From: Mucilaginibacter gotjawali | GTDB taxonomy: Bacteria > Bacteroidota > Bacteroidia > Sphingobacteriales > Sphingobacteriaceae | Assembly (NCBI RefSeq): GCF_002355435.1 | Contig: NZ_AP017313.1 | Coordinates: 1,984,001-2,048,000 of the forward strand | DNA: 64,000 bases | Direction of reading: 5' to 3' | In this document: positions 20,201 through 28,095 of the stretch, one piece after another | Numbering within the stretch: position 1 is the stretch's first letter | Layout of the letters: every line of letters begins with the position of its first letter | Notes under the pieces: model-generated | Databases searched by the model: none | Told to the model about the DNA's origin: nothing | Seen by the model: only the letters and a program-made list of their open reading frames with translations | Made by a program: the position numbers and the translations under genes

Positions 20201-21569
20201 CCAACGCGTATACTAACCGGCCGCGGATGTTTAGTTTTGGCGCAGCGGCATCCTGTTCGTCTTTCAACAACCAGGGGCACGATGTAGCTTTTTCAATTAC
20301 ATGTCCGTTTATATCAAACGAGGTTACGGCTACTATATATTGTTTACCAATTACAAAGCCATCATTTAATGCCGTCCCTTTGGTTATCGAAAAATTTTGG
20401 AGCGGGGCATCTACTGTATATGTTTTTACTTTGGTTTTATCCGCTAAACTAAAATCAAGTTGGTATTTACCCAGTTTTACAGGCCCGCTGGCAGTAGCTA
20501 TCTGGTCGTAGTGCTTGATCAGCATGGTATCAAGCGTACCAAATTTCTGAATAGATGCAACCTGGTTTTGCCATAGCCAGGCCATTTGCAGGTTAACATT
20601 TGGCCCCAATAAAACAGTGGGGGTAGGGGTGTCACAAGATGGCGTGGTTACAAAAAGGTTGGCTTGTTGTGCGAGCCGAACCGGTGGCCCGCCATCATTA
20701 TTTACATAAGTGAATGACGAAGCCGGACTGATCCCATTATGTTTAAAAACTATTTTTCCGCTGGGGTCACTGGCCGAAACACGCCAGGCATATTTTCTCC
20801 CCGGTATTAATTGCAGATTTAATGCACCATATAAGTATGAATAGCTGCTTACGGTTTGCGATAACATTGGGAAACTGGTAGCATCCAGTACATGATTCGG
20901 GTCTGCATTAACATCAGGCATTTCGGCAAGCTCGATATGATATTGCGTACCCAAAGGCACCGCGGCAGGGTTGAACCAGCTAAATATTAATGATTGCGGA
21001 AATGTGGCCTGAACGACCTTGCCGGGTGAGGATAATACAGGTGCATCCGGATAGGTTATGGGAAGGAATGAGCACCCTGTTCCGGGTGCGGAAAGGACGG
21101 TATGATTATCATTATAATCTATCGCGTTTATGCAAAAAGAGTAGTTGCCTTCCGGTATACGGGAGGTGAGCGCCAGCGTGTTGATATCAATACCTTTAAC
21201 GCTCAGGTTATTAATGTCAAATATATCTTTTAGCCGGTTACCGTTTAATTGTACAATCTCATGCGGACCAAGTATCAATGGCTGTAGCGGTACAAAGTTA
21301 TCCCTCGTGTGGATATCTACGCTCCTGCTTTCAAGCCGACCGCTCAATTTTATTTTTAAAGTGTTCTGGGTTAAATTTTGAACAATCACCAGCACTTTTG
21401 ACGCATTTACCCCCGAATAGTCTGCATAGTAAGGCGAATATGGCGGGAACAAGTTGGTAGAAATGTTTACCTGCTGGGCAGATACTTTGAGTATGCTTAC
21501 AACTAACAAGAGCGTAAGCAACCAGTTTTTGGTTTTTATCACTTTTAACAATTTCTGTTTTATTTTCAT
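14277..21569 (-). CDS. Giant exported protein of about 2430 residues
   Basis: Start chosen at the ATG at 21569, because the residues after it (KIKQKLLKVIKTKNWLLTLL) form a signal peptide ending VSAQQ, and because an upstream start would overlap the previous gene. An FN3-like module follows near residues 180-290. Carboxypeptidase-like regulatory (beta-sandwich) modules are visible near 445 (IRGRLVYALDS), 1153 (AGRIINDNTNKPIPGG) and 1441 (IGGTVSYNNKNVANARV). The long C-terminal third is rich in G, N and beta strands and ends in Gly-rich repeats (DLGVEASVGANF, GDAGVTVKF) that could be a barrel or beta-helix. I do not recognise the whole protein. It is probably an outer-surface or periplasm-spanning component. 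Confidence 0.85.
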   Translation of the reverse strand: MKIKQKLLKVIKTKNWLLTLLLVVSILKVSAQQVNISTNLFPPYSPYYADYSGVNASKVLVIVQNLTQNTLKIKLSGRLESRSVDIHTRDNFVPLQPLILGPHEIVQLNGNRLKDIFDINNLSVKGIDINTLALTSRIPEGNYSFCINAIDYNDNHTVLSAPGTGCSFLPITYPDAPVLSSPGKVVQATFPQSLIFSWFNPAAVPLGTQYHIELAEMPDVNADPNHVLDATSFPMLSQTVSSYSYLYGALNLQLIPGRKYAWRVSASDPSGKIVFKHNGISPASSFTYVNNDGGPPVRLAQQANLFVTTPSCDTPTPTVLLGPNVNLQMAWLWQNQVASIQKFGTLDTMLIKHYDQIATASGPVKLGKYQLDFSLADKTKVKTYTVDAPLQNFSITKGTALNDGFVIGKQYIVAVTSFDINGHVIEKATSCPWLLKDEQDAAAPKLNIRGRLVYALDSIGTVHGANNASITVQLSDNPKPGRIANDKDYSSATTDGNGNFSVQLTQGTSDTGKKYLLVRINNPYYRQPGSNVVILKIPPIKYAANNQVVQAIQDTLKLGDIKTLAYSNTLTVNVKKGFPPKINEQDYKDLFGEQNSGYYTDLPVDTMTVDTIARVPDGTRVIIYRKAKAIDIPFYEAGTTVGAPGTPYYNQDIGKLSAYGLNGHFLLVAEGQTHSSVTGASTVVFDHLLCNFEKDDGYYIKAILPDTGINHQSELSGPEQLFSFNPSGEAGTYFKTKADYHIISQKPPIAHVKGKVMYQWPSLPGVLHPYANHKVFVTYRLSPISDNGISPDNCQTVTYKQISKGANGLPVITDYDISDQYRNITVGQGITDAQGNFDITVLTMNQAGTVPGVQATVSGNPCGGLNGDLGNGKINNLHTQAGKDAGDGGNNIGNGAVDGLDFSKGMGGIKGLYINNTINDLKNTDPSNAGIATDVPAVKAINGPSPAEEPFEQGQDIGGSGSLRRYFTIDSIPAVITQANYPANSANYFVVQPFQTLDLGVIVTQVKELEKYTIKVTNNSPDSSNLLNGALVTVYRHPLTAGEFIPDGEGSFKHRFDPLPSAGFSGADQNTKPEEWVIDHSFQLTVDPAKGHIVELGNLRLIPPTYDYYNAYSQYMVQVSPGNSSASGKFKVVSQQLYYRENNTMTIKVEPVYSRIAGRIINDNTNKPIPGGLVLLRAGPFLFAHCDTTVIADENGYYEVNNDPKKHFKWADNTALWISVIQLGYNFMPYYKANPPMNAFGQNYFNISRLMPGREVNFTTFDADTKTRVTGVSMTKDSTTYQSDNLGQYKFKISSVATDTIHIYPTDLAYFEEKIAVKSAQPIPSQILLYKRHHRMVFHLNDQYHTKIKVSDFQIVINNIHISNNYSGLGLAEMKNQKALYDNYKPVYDDDKSTISFDFENVSVNNFTIQVINTGAEGYIPQVFNLKNEESRDQQHYTVTLSQGASIGGTVSYNNKNVANARVYLDYSGQTDVSYNPKTEGGANAVSLLEARTDKNGYYHIRGIPISYDHQQVQIHATLDTNVTVNGQVKPAELRYGGDNKSTTLNFDLLTFDGPVIKSVYGFPLTVEHIEKSVNNTYKVTGLVDISKNNSEFKLLGGTEKIRVDEVAFASNNGKPYEPTLAAVPLEATTVLKMKYLDQYNVKLESPNNFKYLPLPLSIEKSATGGEVNAYVSIVDNSFNYPSSYLSFQDSVTQQPISFHLLNVQARGPDAKPMIIPAIYNTPAQNSSYHLADEKGNPLKFKFLGFNTTADPANSYIDPGDKLFHLDINFKANIPHSDLGYAAIHIKNMTLDGYSVKPTKGEDAIVVNLQTWQLIVKDWTIDPKFGGISSNNSYVSTKIVDVPVGNFKLRSDLFELDNFKVQNISLGGGLVNLTGIDTSRTHFLFDDACGSDHKGHWRLSASAKDEQTPAAIIPLPEIPGKFSATNINVDYFQLVSYNNENLINLAQTQAGIKMYKNNKFTFYPASLTSDIGAFSINGTAVIDVPRVGSSALSLQYIKTGNTIDADAGNFKPINFEGKGYVQFTSDKGALFKSKDYITTITGKVVEPGKFNPIPCTLSFGSKIGADANDPLNDNGTIALKQGYNLRMDGDGEAGPNDLALVITGTKNNQMKVDPATNDWGTLTFSGPMSDPKSNSENGGTADKMQKDPTIMTFNVLGDLQVTTSSVQMNNINTPLGNLALIYDFPSHELRGSLHMDNIQFGQYYFTGDIQAAMGPNGMLLLGSGQLNTGTIFKDGFGLINIGLLLGNTDLTEDNVTTVTQFSHAKNSLCWLDANRTGFKGFFLTGGVDVINEHDGVDIGIAAVYFNADLGVEASVGANFNNKDYMALLGAHGSVNAGLTSITGTSVSGGLSAHLTAVASYTQTGFAVNGDAGVTVKFTVSQYIPIIGTQSISAQKGAKVNFQLKHNDSYLHFAIVDDGNAVICTKNANVE

Positions 21570-21573
21570 AGCG

Positions 21574-23256
21574 TTAAAAGGCATGGGTAAGGTTAAAAAT
21601 TGTACGTTCTTCATTAAATGAAGGCAGGGTGATGTCTTTTGAATTGCTTCTCAGGTACATAAACGAGAGGTTCAATGCGTCGCGTTTTGATAGGCGGTAG
21701 GAACCATTTAACACGCTGTTAACCACGGTTCCAGCGTTGAGATTATTATTTTGCTGCTGCTGGTAACTTAGGTTTGCACTAATATTAAGCTTGCCATTGT
21801 CTATCAATTTATTTACGCCCAATGAAGGGCCCGTCAGCACCGTGTGCATTAAAGGCATGTCGGCGATCGTATAACTATAACTTGCGTTGATGCTAAATCC
21901 TGTTTTCAAAAATCCAAGCTGGTACGATAAATTCGCCGTTTTACTATTCGTTTCATTCTGCGGGGAAGTAAAATGGTTAAGATCGACCAGTGACTGAATA
22001 TTGCCTAATAATATGATGCTATGCGAAAGGCTGTCGGCGTTTATGGTATATCTCAGGATCCCGTTAACATTATAATTTGTACGAGCCACCCTGAAGGTAT
22101 CCACCAGGGGATTTAGGCCCCTGTCCTGGGTAATGCCATAATTGGAATAATTGATGCTGGCCCCGTAATTCGGAACATTATATGACAGCATCAGGGAGCT
22201 GATGCTGCGATGAGATGTAAATTCGCGATCGTGCATCAGGTTATCCTGCTGAAATCCAATGCTGCCTGAAACCTGCACTTTGTTACTCAGCAGGCTGATA
22301 CCACCGTCGACTGTATAATTGGCGACATCGGTTTCAAAATAATAAGCGCCCATTGATTTATAATCCGGATCAACGCGGCGGTATTGTAACCCCAGGCTAT
22401 AATTTTTATTTTGATAACTGAGCTGTGTTTGGGCCGCTGTAAGTAATTGAGATGAGGAATTAATGGTGATAAGCTTTTTTATAAACTCCGCTTTTTGCAG
22501 TTGCAGATTGGCTAGCGTATCTGAAAGTAAGTTCCGGGTATATAAACTTCCAGCGACATCAAAGGTCCATACAAAGTGTTGCAAAAACGACCATTTTGAA
22601 GAAATGCCCAGTACAATATTTGCTGCCGGAGTTAACCCGGGCGCCGTTAATATTTGATGGAGCGAACCGGCATCATCCCTGGCGCTCAGGTAAGTAAAAT
22701 CCAAATGGTTCCGTTCGGTTCCGTAGCCGATTCTAGCGGCATAACCCGTGCGTTTGTACGCCGGCGTTTGAAACAACGAATGGTTTGTTGTATCCAGGGC
22801 TATCGCTTTATTAAATCGTCCGGCGACAAAACCTAGTCGGAATTTCCCTGGATTTGCTTCTATACCACCGCCCAAGAAGTTGTAGCCCGCAAGTGTAAAA
22901 GGCGACCAGGAAATACTTTGCCAGCCGGCGTGCATGGTTATCCACTTATATGTCGGGCTGATGCCATATTGGTTAAATGGCTGACGGAAGCCCCGTTGCT
23001 GATCGCTAACGACTATATTAAACGGAAATTGGATACCATAAACGGATAATACAGGAGCCCCGGTAAAAAGATAGGAAAAGCTTCGTTCACGAGGGCTTAC
23101 GTTATTTGAAAAATATGTTCCCAGGCCCACCCCGAAAACGCCGCTTATGGTTACAGGTTTTTGCTGCGTCAAATTCGCAATGTCCTGTGCGCAAGCCAGC
23201 ATAGCAAGCATGCTTAATTGGAAAAATAGCAGCAAACTAATTGTTATCGGTTTCAT
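21574..23256 (-). CDS. Outer-membrane beta-barrel protein
   Basis: 560 residues with a signal peptide (about 1-23, ending ACAQ). The body alternates polar and hydrophobic residues in paired strands with short turns (e.g. SYQNKNYSLGLQYRR, VQVSGSIGFQQDN, LSYQLGFLKTGFSINASYSYT). It ends with a terminal aromatic, NLTHAF, as outer-membrane barrels do. Likely function: an outer-membrane anchor or channel for the giant protein encoded five bases downstream. The family was not recognised, so pore or substrate cannot be stated. Confidence 0.83.
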   Translation of the reverse strand: MKPITISLLLFFQLSMLAMLACAQDIANLTQQKPVTISGVFGVGLGTYFSNNVSPRERSFSYLFTGAPVLSVYGIQFPFNIVVSDQQRGFRQPFNQYGISPTYKWITMHAGWQSISWSPFTLAGYNFLGGGIEANPGKFRLGFVAGRFNKAIALDTTNHSLFQTPAYKRTGYAARIGYGTERNHLDFTYLSARDDAGSLHQILTAPGLTPAANIVLGISSKWSFLQHFVWTFDVAGSLYTRNLLSDTLANLQLQKAEFIKKLITINSSSQLLTAAQTQLSYQNKNYSLGLQYRRVDPDYKSMGAYYFETDVANYTVDGGISLLSNKVQVSGSIGFQQDNLMHDREFTSHRSISSLMLSYNVPNYGASINYSNYGITQDRGLNPLVDTFRVARTNYNVNGILRYTINADSLSHSIILLGNIQSLVDLNHFTSPQNETNSKTANLSYQLGFLKTGFSINASYSYTIADMPLMHTVLTGPSLGVNKLIDNGKLNISANLSYQQQQNNNLNAGTVVNSVLNGSYRLSKRDALNLSFMYLRSNSKDITLPSFNEERTIFNLTHAF

Positions 23257-23307
23257 TTACAAGGTGTAATGGCCAAATGGTGTGTGAATGTTAATCGGCA
23301 GCGTATT

Positions 23308-25152
23308 TTATTGGAGCGAAGTGGTATGAGTTCCTCCGGTTTGCACTTGTCGGGATGTTCGTAAAAGCGGCGGCGCATATCTCGAAAGCCCTAAAACGCC
23401 TGTCGCTGTTTGCGGACTAACCACAATACGTACCTTGTCAACATTCAGGAGTGTAGCAAATGACCCGGCATCACAAGTGATTTTCACACTAACACCATTT
23501 AAGGCGTTAACATAAGCGGTATAATTATAGTATTGGGTGGAAAATGAAGTAGGGTTTGTGGTGTAAGCCAACTGCACCCATACGCTGTAAGTGGCATTTA
23601 CAACATGCAAATAAACCAGCACAATGCCGTTATTTACCATGTTTGCTACCGAATCGGGCAGTGTAAATACAGATGTTGTATCTCCGTTTGCTTTGGTGTG
23701 CCTTAAATAATAATTAACAGATGGCGCTGTATTAGAGCTTCCTCCGCCAATTACCCAATTGAGGACTGAAGTAGGAGAAGACTCAAAAACGGTTACATTG
23801 CCACCGCCGGCGCTTGCTGCTTTTAATGAAGTACCTGAACCCCACACACCACCGGTTTTGGGCCCGTAAAGCAAATAGGTTTGTATATCAAGGTAAAAAT
23901 CACCGTCGTTACCAAGTGTTGGTACGGGTACGCCAACCCCGTTCAATATTGTATTTCCATTGGCCCCTGCCGCACCTGTGGCCCCGGTAGAACCTGTGGC
24001 GCCGGTAGAACCTGTGGCGCCGGTAGAACCTGTGGCGCCCACAAGTGATACCGCGTTGCCCCAGGTTCTTCCTTTAGGGCCATACAGGGATCTTGCTGTA
24101 TTATCAAAATAATAATCACCGGTCTTACCAAGGGCTATATCAGGCGCGCCACTACCACTGTAAATAATACTGCCATCCGCACCTGCAGGGCCGACAGGGC
24201 CTTGCGGCCCCTGGGCACCCCTTAACAATACAGCTGCGCCCCATATTGTAGTTTTAGGGCCATAAAATTGATAAGTTTGTACGTCAAGGTAAAAATCACC
24301 TGTGCTGCCTATTGTCACTGAAGGTGCCCCTGTGCCGCTCAATATTGTATTGCCATTGGCACCCGTAGCGCCAGTTGCCCCGGTGGCGCCAGTTGAACCG
24401 GTTGCCCCGGTAGCTCCTGTTGCTCCGATAAGTGATATCGCCGTACCCCATGTTCTGCCTTTAGGGCCGTATAATGACCTTGCTGTATTGTCAAAGTAGT
24501 AATCACCTGTTTTACCAAGCGCAGCATCAGGTGCGCCGCTGCCACTATATATAATACTCCCATCTGCGCCTGCAGGGCCAATAGGCCCTTGAGGGCCTTG
24601 TGCACCTCTGAGTAAAACCGGGGTTCCCCAGAATGTGCTTTTGGGCCCGTAAAGCAGTAAATTTGTTTTATCAAGGTAATAGTCACCGGCGATACCCAGG
24701 GTTGCCGCGGGACTTCCGTTGCCACTATATACCTGGCTACCTGCTGCACCGGTCGCGCCCGTATTTCCAATGGGGCCGGCTGGGCCTGTAGCACCAGTGG
24801 ATCCTGCCGCTCCGGTTGCGCCTGTTGCGCCAGTGGCTCCGGTAGCCCCCTGAGCTCCTGTTGCACCTTTTAACCCAAGCGGACCACCCCAACCACTGTT
24901 CGTTTTTGGACCATACAAATTTCCGGATGACCTGTCCAGGTAATAATCGCCCTTAACCCCGACGTTTGCGGCGGGTGTACCTGTGCCGCTGTATATGATT
25001 GATCCGTCAGCACCAGAAGGACCAACAGGCCCGGCGGGGCCCGCATCACCTTTTGGGCCGGTAGCGCCGTCTGGGCCTTGTGCTCCTTCTTTAGTACATG
25101 AAGCAATGGCAGTAATAACAAACAATAGAAGAATGGTAATTTTTATTTTCAT
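23308..25152 (-). CDS. Collagen-like lipoprotein with six repeated modules
   Basis: About 614 residues from the ATG at 25152. The lipoprotein signal ends in a Cys (AIASCTKEG). The body has six modules, each a Gly-x-y collagen tract (GATGATGATG, GPAGADG) plus a conserved unit of about 45 residues with the pattern S-I-I-Y-S-G-x-G-x-P, G-D-Y-Y-x-D and L-Y-G-P-K, then W-G. A separate C-terminal domain of about 160 residues follows (VTVFESSPTSVLNW). The Gly-x-y tracts should form a triple helix, making a surface stalk. It is the first gene of the operon with the barrel, giant and FN3 proteins. Confidence 0.88.
   Translation of the reverse strand: MKIKITILLLFVITAIASCTKEGAQGPDGATGPKGDAGPAGPVGPSGADGSIIYSGTGTPAANVGVKGDYYLDRSSGNLYGPKTNSGWGGPLGLKGATGAQGATGATGATGATGAAGSTGATGPAGPIGNTGATGAAGSQVYSGNGSPAATLGIAGDYYLDKTNLLLYGPKSTFWGTPVLLRGAQGPQGPIGPAGADGSIIYSGSGAPDAALGKTGDYYFDNTARSLYGPKGRTWGTAISLIGATGATGATGSTGATGATGATGANGNTILSGTGAPSVTIGSTGDFYLDVQTYQFYGPKTTIWGAAVLLRGAQGPQGPVGPAGADGSIIYSGSGAPDIALGKTGDYYFDNTARSLYGPKGRTWGNAVSLVGATGSTGATGSTGATGSTGATGAAGANGNTILNGVGVPVPTLGNDGDFYLDIQTYLLYGPKTGGVWGSGTSLKAASAGGGNVTVFESSPTSVLNWVIGGGSSNTAPSVNYYLRHTKANGDTTSVFTLPDSVANMVNNGIVLVYLHVVNATYSVWVQLAYTTNPTSFSTQYYNYTAYVNALNGVSVKITCDAGSFATLLNVDKVRIVVSPQTATGVLGLSRYAPPLLRTSRQVQTGGTHTTSLQ
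23860..25110 (-). repeat. Tandem coding repeats of the collagen-like gene
   Basis: Six diverged copies of a unit of roughly 200 bases, plus runs of a short Gly-Ala-Thr-Gly codon repeat (for example around 23985-24035 and 24365-24425). Such runs are prone to slippage, so length variation between strains is likely. Confidence 0.8.
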
Positions 25153-25166
25153 AGCTTTTAGTATTA

Positions 25167-25189
25167 ATCGCAGACAATGGATCTGCGAT
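25167..25189 (-). promoter_or_regulatory. Hairpin in the leader of the collagen-like gene
   Basis: Perfect inverted repeat ATCGCAGA / TCTGCGAT with a seven-base loop, 15 bases upstream of the start codon. It could affect translation or be an operator. Confidence 0.45.
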
Positions 25190-25237
25190 AAATCCATAAA
25201 TCACATCTGAAAATTAACCATACGCTAAACGGGAGGG

Positions 25238-25292
25238 ATTAAATGATATACGAACGGTATTAAATAATATACCAAGGAATTAAATGGCGGTA
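25238..25292. promoter_or_regulatory. Three phased direct repeats, candidate operator
   Basis: ATTAAATGATATAC at 25238, ATTAAATAATATAC at 25259, and a weaker copy starting ATTAAAT at 25279. Spacing is 21 and 20 bases, two helical turns. The minus-strand word ACCGTTCGT at 25258-25250 fits the known LytTR half-site pattern with central GTT. A LytTR regulator is encoded at the far end of the cluster. Confidence 0.45.
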
Positions 25293-25612
25293 ATACGCGA
25301 TTGAAATAGCAGTTTTTCTCATAGTTTTTTTGTGCATATTTTTTCTAAAGAACTTCGGCCAAACTTTAGCATAGTGACGTTTGATATTTCAAACAGTGAA
25401 TGGCAAATAACAATATTGCATGGGCAACAAACCCCGTAAACAGTATCCAGGTAGCGAAGAATGATGTGACCATTAACAGCGGCAATAACCTGAGCAGGAC
25501 TTCGGTGCACCATGGATATTATGCCGCCAGCAACTGGCCGTAACTGTAAAAATGGACGAAAACTGGACAAGCACTAACGGGAGATTCGGAACAACTGAAA
25601 AAAGTAGACAAA

Positions 25613-25646
25613 AAAACCCGCTCTACGTATGTAAAAAGCGGGTTTT
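25613..25646. terminator. Bidirectional terminator downstream of the AraC gene
   Basis: Stem AAAACCCGCT / AGCGGGTTTT with a 14-base loop. It has T-runs on both strands (AAAAAAA before, TTTT after). It lies about 185 bases after the AraC stop. Confidence 0.75.
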
Positions 25647-25829
25647 ATCGATGTGCGCCCTAATGGGTGCTTATAGAACCATTTCATGGATGATTTAAGA
25701 AATTTGGCCGCATTGTCTTCTCTTTGAGGTTGATTACAAAAGTGTCCAATTAAATATATCCGGTTCGATACCGGTGTCCGGCTTTTTGTAGTTATAAGCG
25801 CCCCAGATCAAACTAGGAGCCACTTAAAG

Positions 25830-26744
25830 TTAATTAAAGCGCTGCCTGAATTCAAGTGGAGATTCATCGACTCTGGCCCGAAAGAGTTTATGAAGTGATT
25901 GCGGATGCTCAAATCCCAACCGGTAGGCGATTTCGGCAACTGATAAAGAAGTGGTTGATAGAAAGTCTTTGGCTTTTTCGATCAGTTTGTCATGAATATG
26001 TTGTTGGGTGTTCCGGCCCGTAACAGCTTTAAGCATATCGCTTAAATATTTGGGCGACAGGTTAAGTTCTCCGGCCAGGTATTGTACGGTAGGTAAACCT
26101 TTTTCGCCGGTTTCTGTGAAGTGCTCATTAAGCAATTCTTCCAATCTGCTCAACACATCATTACCGGCTTGTTTCCGCGTTATAAATTGCCGGTTATAAA
26201 AACGGTTACAGTAATTCAGAAACAGCTCCAGGTAAGATATGATGACATCCTGACTAAACCGATCCGCTGGAGAAGCAGATTCAATTGCAATTTTTTTAAT
26301 GATATCTTCCAGCATCACCTCCTCGTCTTCTGCCAGGTGCAGTGCTTCATATACTGCATAAGAAAAAAAACCATACCCTGCTATTTTTTTGGCAAGAGAT
26401 GTATGCTGGATAAAATCAGGATGAACTACTAGCCACCAGCCGGATAAAATTTTATCATAATTGATATCCGTAGTCACTACCTGGCCGGGGGCAAAAAAAG
26501 TCATCAACCCTTCATCAAAATCATAATAATTTTGTCCATATTTCATTTTGCCTTCAAATTTTTTTTTGATAGCGATACAGTAGAAGTTATACGAAACACT
26601 TCGAAGCTTTTCTTCAGAATAGCACTTTATCTTTTCAAAATCTATAACGCTTATCAAAGGATGTTTTGGTTTGGGCAATTCCAGTACACGATGAAGTTCA
26701 GATATAGATTGAAACCTATATGGCGGATTTGTTTGTCTATTCAT
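25830..26744 (-). CDS. AraC-family transcriptional regulator
   Basis: 304 residues. The N-terminal half is a sensing domain without a recognisable ligand motif. The C-terminal 100 residues are two helix-turn-helix motifs of the AraC type, with LAGELNLSPKYLSDMLKAVTG and the second helix signature SVAEIAYRLGFEHPQSLHKLFRARVDESPLEFR. It lies 57 bases after the SDR gene on the same strand and probably regulates it, an arrangement common in Bacteroidota. Confidence 0.92.
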   Translation of the reverse strand: MNRQTNPPYRFQSISELHRVLELPKPKHPLISVIDFEKIKCYSEEKLRSVSYNFYCIAIKKKFEGKMKYGQNYYDFDEGLMTFFAPGQVVTTDINYDKILSGWWLVVHPDFIQHTSLAKKIAGYGFFSYAVYEALHLAEDEEVMLEDIIKKIAIESASPADRFSQDVIISYLELFLNYCNRFYNRQFITRKQAGNDVLSRLEELLNEHFTETGEKGLPTVQYLAGELNLSPKYLSDMLKAVTGRNTQQHIHDKLIEKAKDFLSTTSLSVAEIAYRLGFEHPQSLHKLFRARVDESPLEFRQRFN

Positions 26745-26801
26745 TGTCTTTCTTTATCAAAGCGGAAAACCCTAAAGCTAATCTAAGTTTTCCCGGAAGT
26801 T

Positions 26802-27632
26802 TTATTGATCAAAATCTGTTGACAAGGTTATATCTTTCCAATCCGCAAATTCCTGCATTTCTTTTTCACGGCGTTCAGTAACCAGTTGATAGGTATCCGG
26901 CCCTGCCAGCAGATGAAGGGGAGGATTTGGATGGTTAGCCAGATCCATCAACACCTGTGCTAATTTCGCTGGGTCGCCTCTTTGCGTGCCGCTATATTCC
27001 CGCCACATTTTTTCCGCCTCGACCAATTTGTAAACAGCAATTTTATTTTCAGCAAAAGCCAGCGAATCCATAAAACTGGTTCTGAACTGCCCCGGAGCAA
27101 CAACGGTTACCTTAATCCCAAATGCTTTGCTTTCTTCCGCCAGCGCTTCGGAAATTCCTACCACGGCAAACTTTGCAGCATTATAACTACCGGCGTTAGC
27201 AAAGCCGATATAGCCGGCATTAGAGGATATATTAATAAAATGCCCTGAACCCTGCTTCCTGAAATGCGGCATGGCCGCTCTAATCGTGTTAACAGTTCCA
27301 AATAAATTTACATCAATTGTTTCCCTAAATTCCTGATCACTCAATTCTTCTATGCTGCCTACCAGGGAATAGCCTGCATTATTTACAACTACATCCAGCT
27401 TACCAAAATTACCAATTGTTTGGCTAATGCTTTGTTTTACGCTTTCATCCCGGGTAATATCTACTGCCAAGGGCAATAAATTATCCGGGTATGCTGCCAC
27501 AAGTTTATCAAAAGCACTACTATTCCTTGAGGTGGCTGCTACTTTATTGCCGTTAGATAAAAGTAATTTTACCAGGTTAAGGCCTAATCCTTTAGACGCA
27601 CCGGTTACGTACCATACTTTTTGATTCTTCAT
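26802..27632 (-). CDS. SDR-family oxidoreductase
   Basis: 276 residues from the ATG at 27632, which directly precedes KNQKVWYVTGASKGLG (cofactor motif TGxxxGxG). The catalytic Ser (ISSNAGYIG), Tyr and Lys (YNAAK) and NNAG are all present, so this is an intact classical SDR, close to the Bacteroidota oxidoreductases often paired with an AraC gene. Substrate unknown. A longer frame starts at 27656 but adds a non-conserved leader. Confidence 0.93.
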   Translation of the reverse strand: MKNQKVWYVTGASKGLGLNLVKLLLSNGNKVAATSRNSSAFDKLVAAYPDNLLPLAVDITRDESVKQSISQTIGNFGKLDVVVNNAGYSLVGSIEELSDQEFRETIDVNLFGTVNTIRAAMPHFRKQGSGHFINISSNAGYIGFANAGSYNAAKFAVVGISEALAEESKAFGIKVTVVAPGQFRTSFMDSLAFAENKIAVYKLVEAEKMWREYSGTQRGDPAKLAQVLMDLANHPNPPLHLLAGPDTYQLVTERREKEMQEFADWKDITLSTDFDQ

Positions 27633-27839
27633 TTTTTTTATGATTAATGAAGGCAAATTTCCTGATTAACTGCTGGCGTAGAGTAACCATATTCCGTTTT
27701 ATAGTATCCAAAAAGGACTCTGATATTTCTAATTCACCGGATCAATATAAATGTATTATTCAAAAAACCCCTACCGTGCTCGAACCAAAAAGTGCCTCTA
27801 TTCACTTTAAACACAGATTACAAAAATGGACAGAAAATA

Positions 27840-27873
27840 AAAACGGCCTTTACGATAGCGTAAAGGCCGTTTT
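27840..27873 (-). terminator. Terminator downstream of tRNA gene
   Basis: Perfect 15-base stem AAAACGGCCTTTACG / CGTAAAGGCCGTTTT with loop ATAG, directly next to the tRNA 3' end. Confidence 0.9.
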
Positions 27874-27874
27874 G

Positions 27875-27948
27875 TGCGCCCACCTGGGCTCGAACCAGGG
27901 ACCAAAAGATTATGAGTCTTCTACTCTAACCGACTGAGCTATAGGCGC
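27875..27948 (-). tRNA. tRNA with CAU anticodon (Met, or Ile2)
   Basis: 74 bases fold as a full cloverleaf. The acceptor stem is GCGCCTA / TGGGCGC, the T-arm is CCTGG-TTCGAGC-CCAGG, and the anticodon loop CTCATAA lies in stem GAAGA / TCTTT. The discriminator is A and CCA is not encoded. An elongator Met tRNA is most likely; a lysidine-modified Ile2 tRNA uses the same gene anticodon and cannot be excluded by eye. Confidence 0.93.
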
Positions 27949-28001
27949 CGGTCTTTTCTGAACAAATTCAACACGATGGGCCGAAATCGGTGATCAGGCT
28001 G

Positions 28002-28032
28002 CAAATGTAGAAATTTTATAATTATCCCGAAA
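28002..28032 (-). promoter_or_regulatory. Predicted promoter of the tRNA gene
   Basis: On the minus strand TACATTTG (28009-28002) is a perfect match to the Bacteroidota -7 element TAnnTTTG. Exactly 19 bases upstream is TTTC (28032-28029), one mismatch to TTTG. Confidence 0.6.
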
Positions 28033-28095
28033 CGAAATTTTTTGTTTTTTGACAATGCTATTGGTTGACGTCCCGATTTTCAGATATTTGCGATC

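Larger units (their letters stand above)
25153..25829. other. Long intergenic region upstream of the surface operon
   Basis: 677 bases without a supported gene. It holds a hairpin in the presumed 5' leader (25167-25189), a set of phased direct repeats (25213-25292) and the bidirectional terminator at 25613-25646. The remainder (25320-25600) shows no coding pattern. Confidence 0.6.

Noticed and set aside
23950..24430. CRISPR-like short repeats
   Set aside because: They are in-frame Gly-Ala-Thr codons of the collagen-like gene; no spacers of constant length and no cas genes.
25650..25680. Tandem of terminator and GTGCGCCC like the tRNA-CAU 3' end
   Set aside because: Only seven or eight bases match; no anticodon or D-arm can be found. 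Likely a chance hairpin.
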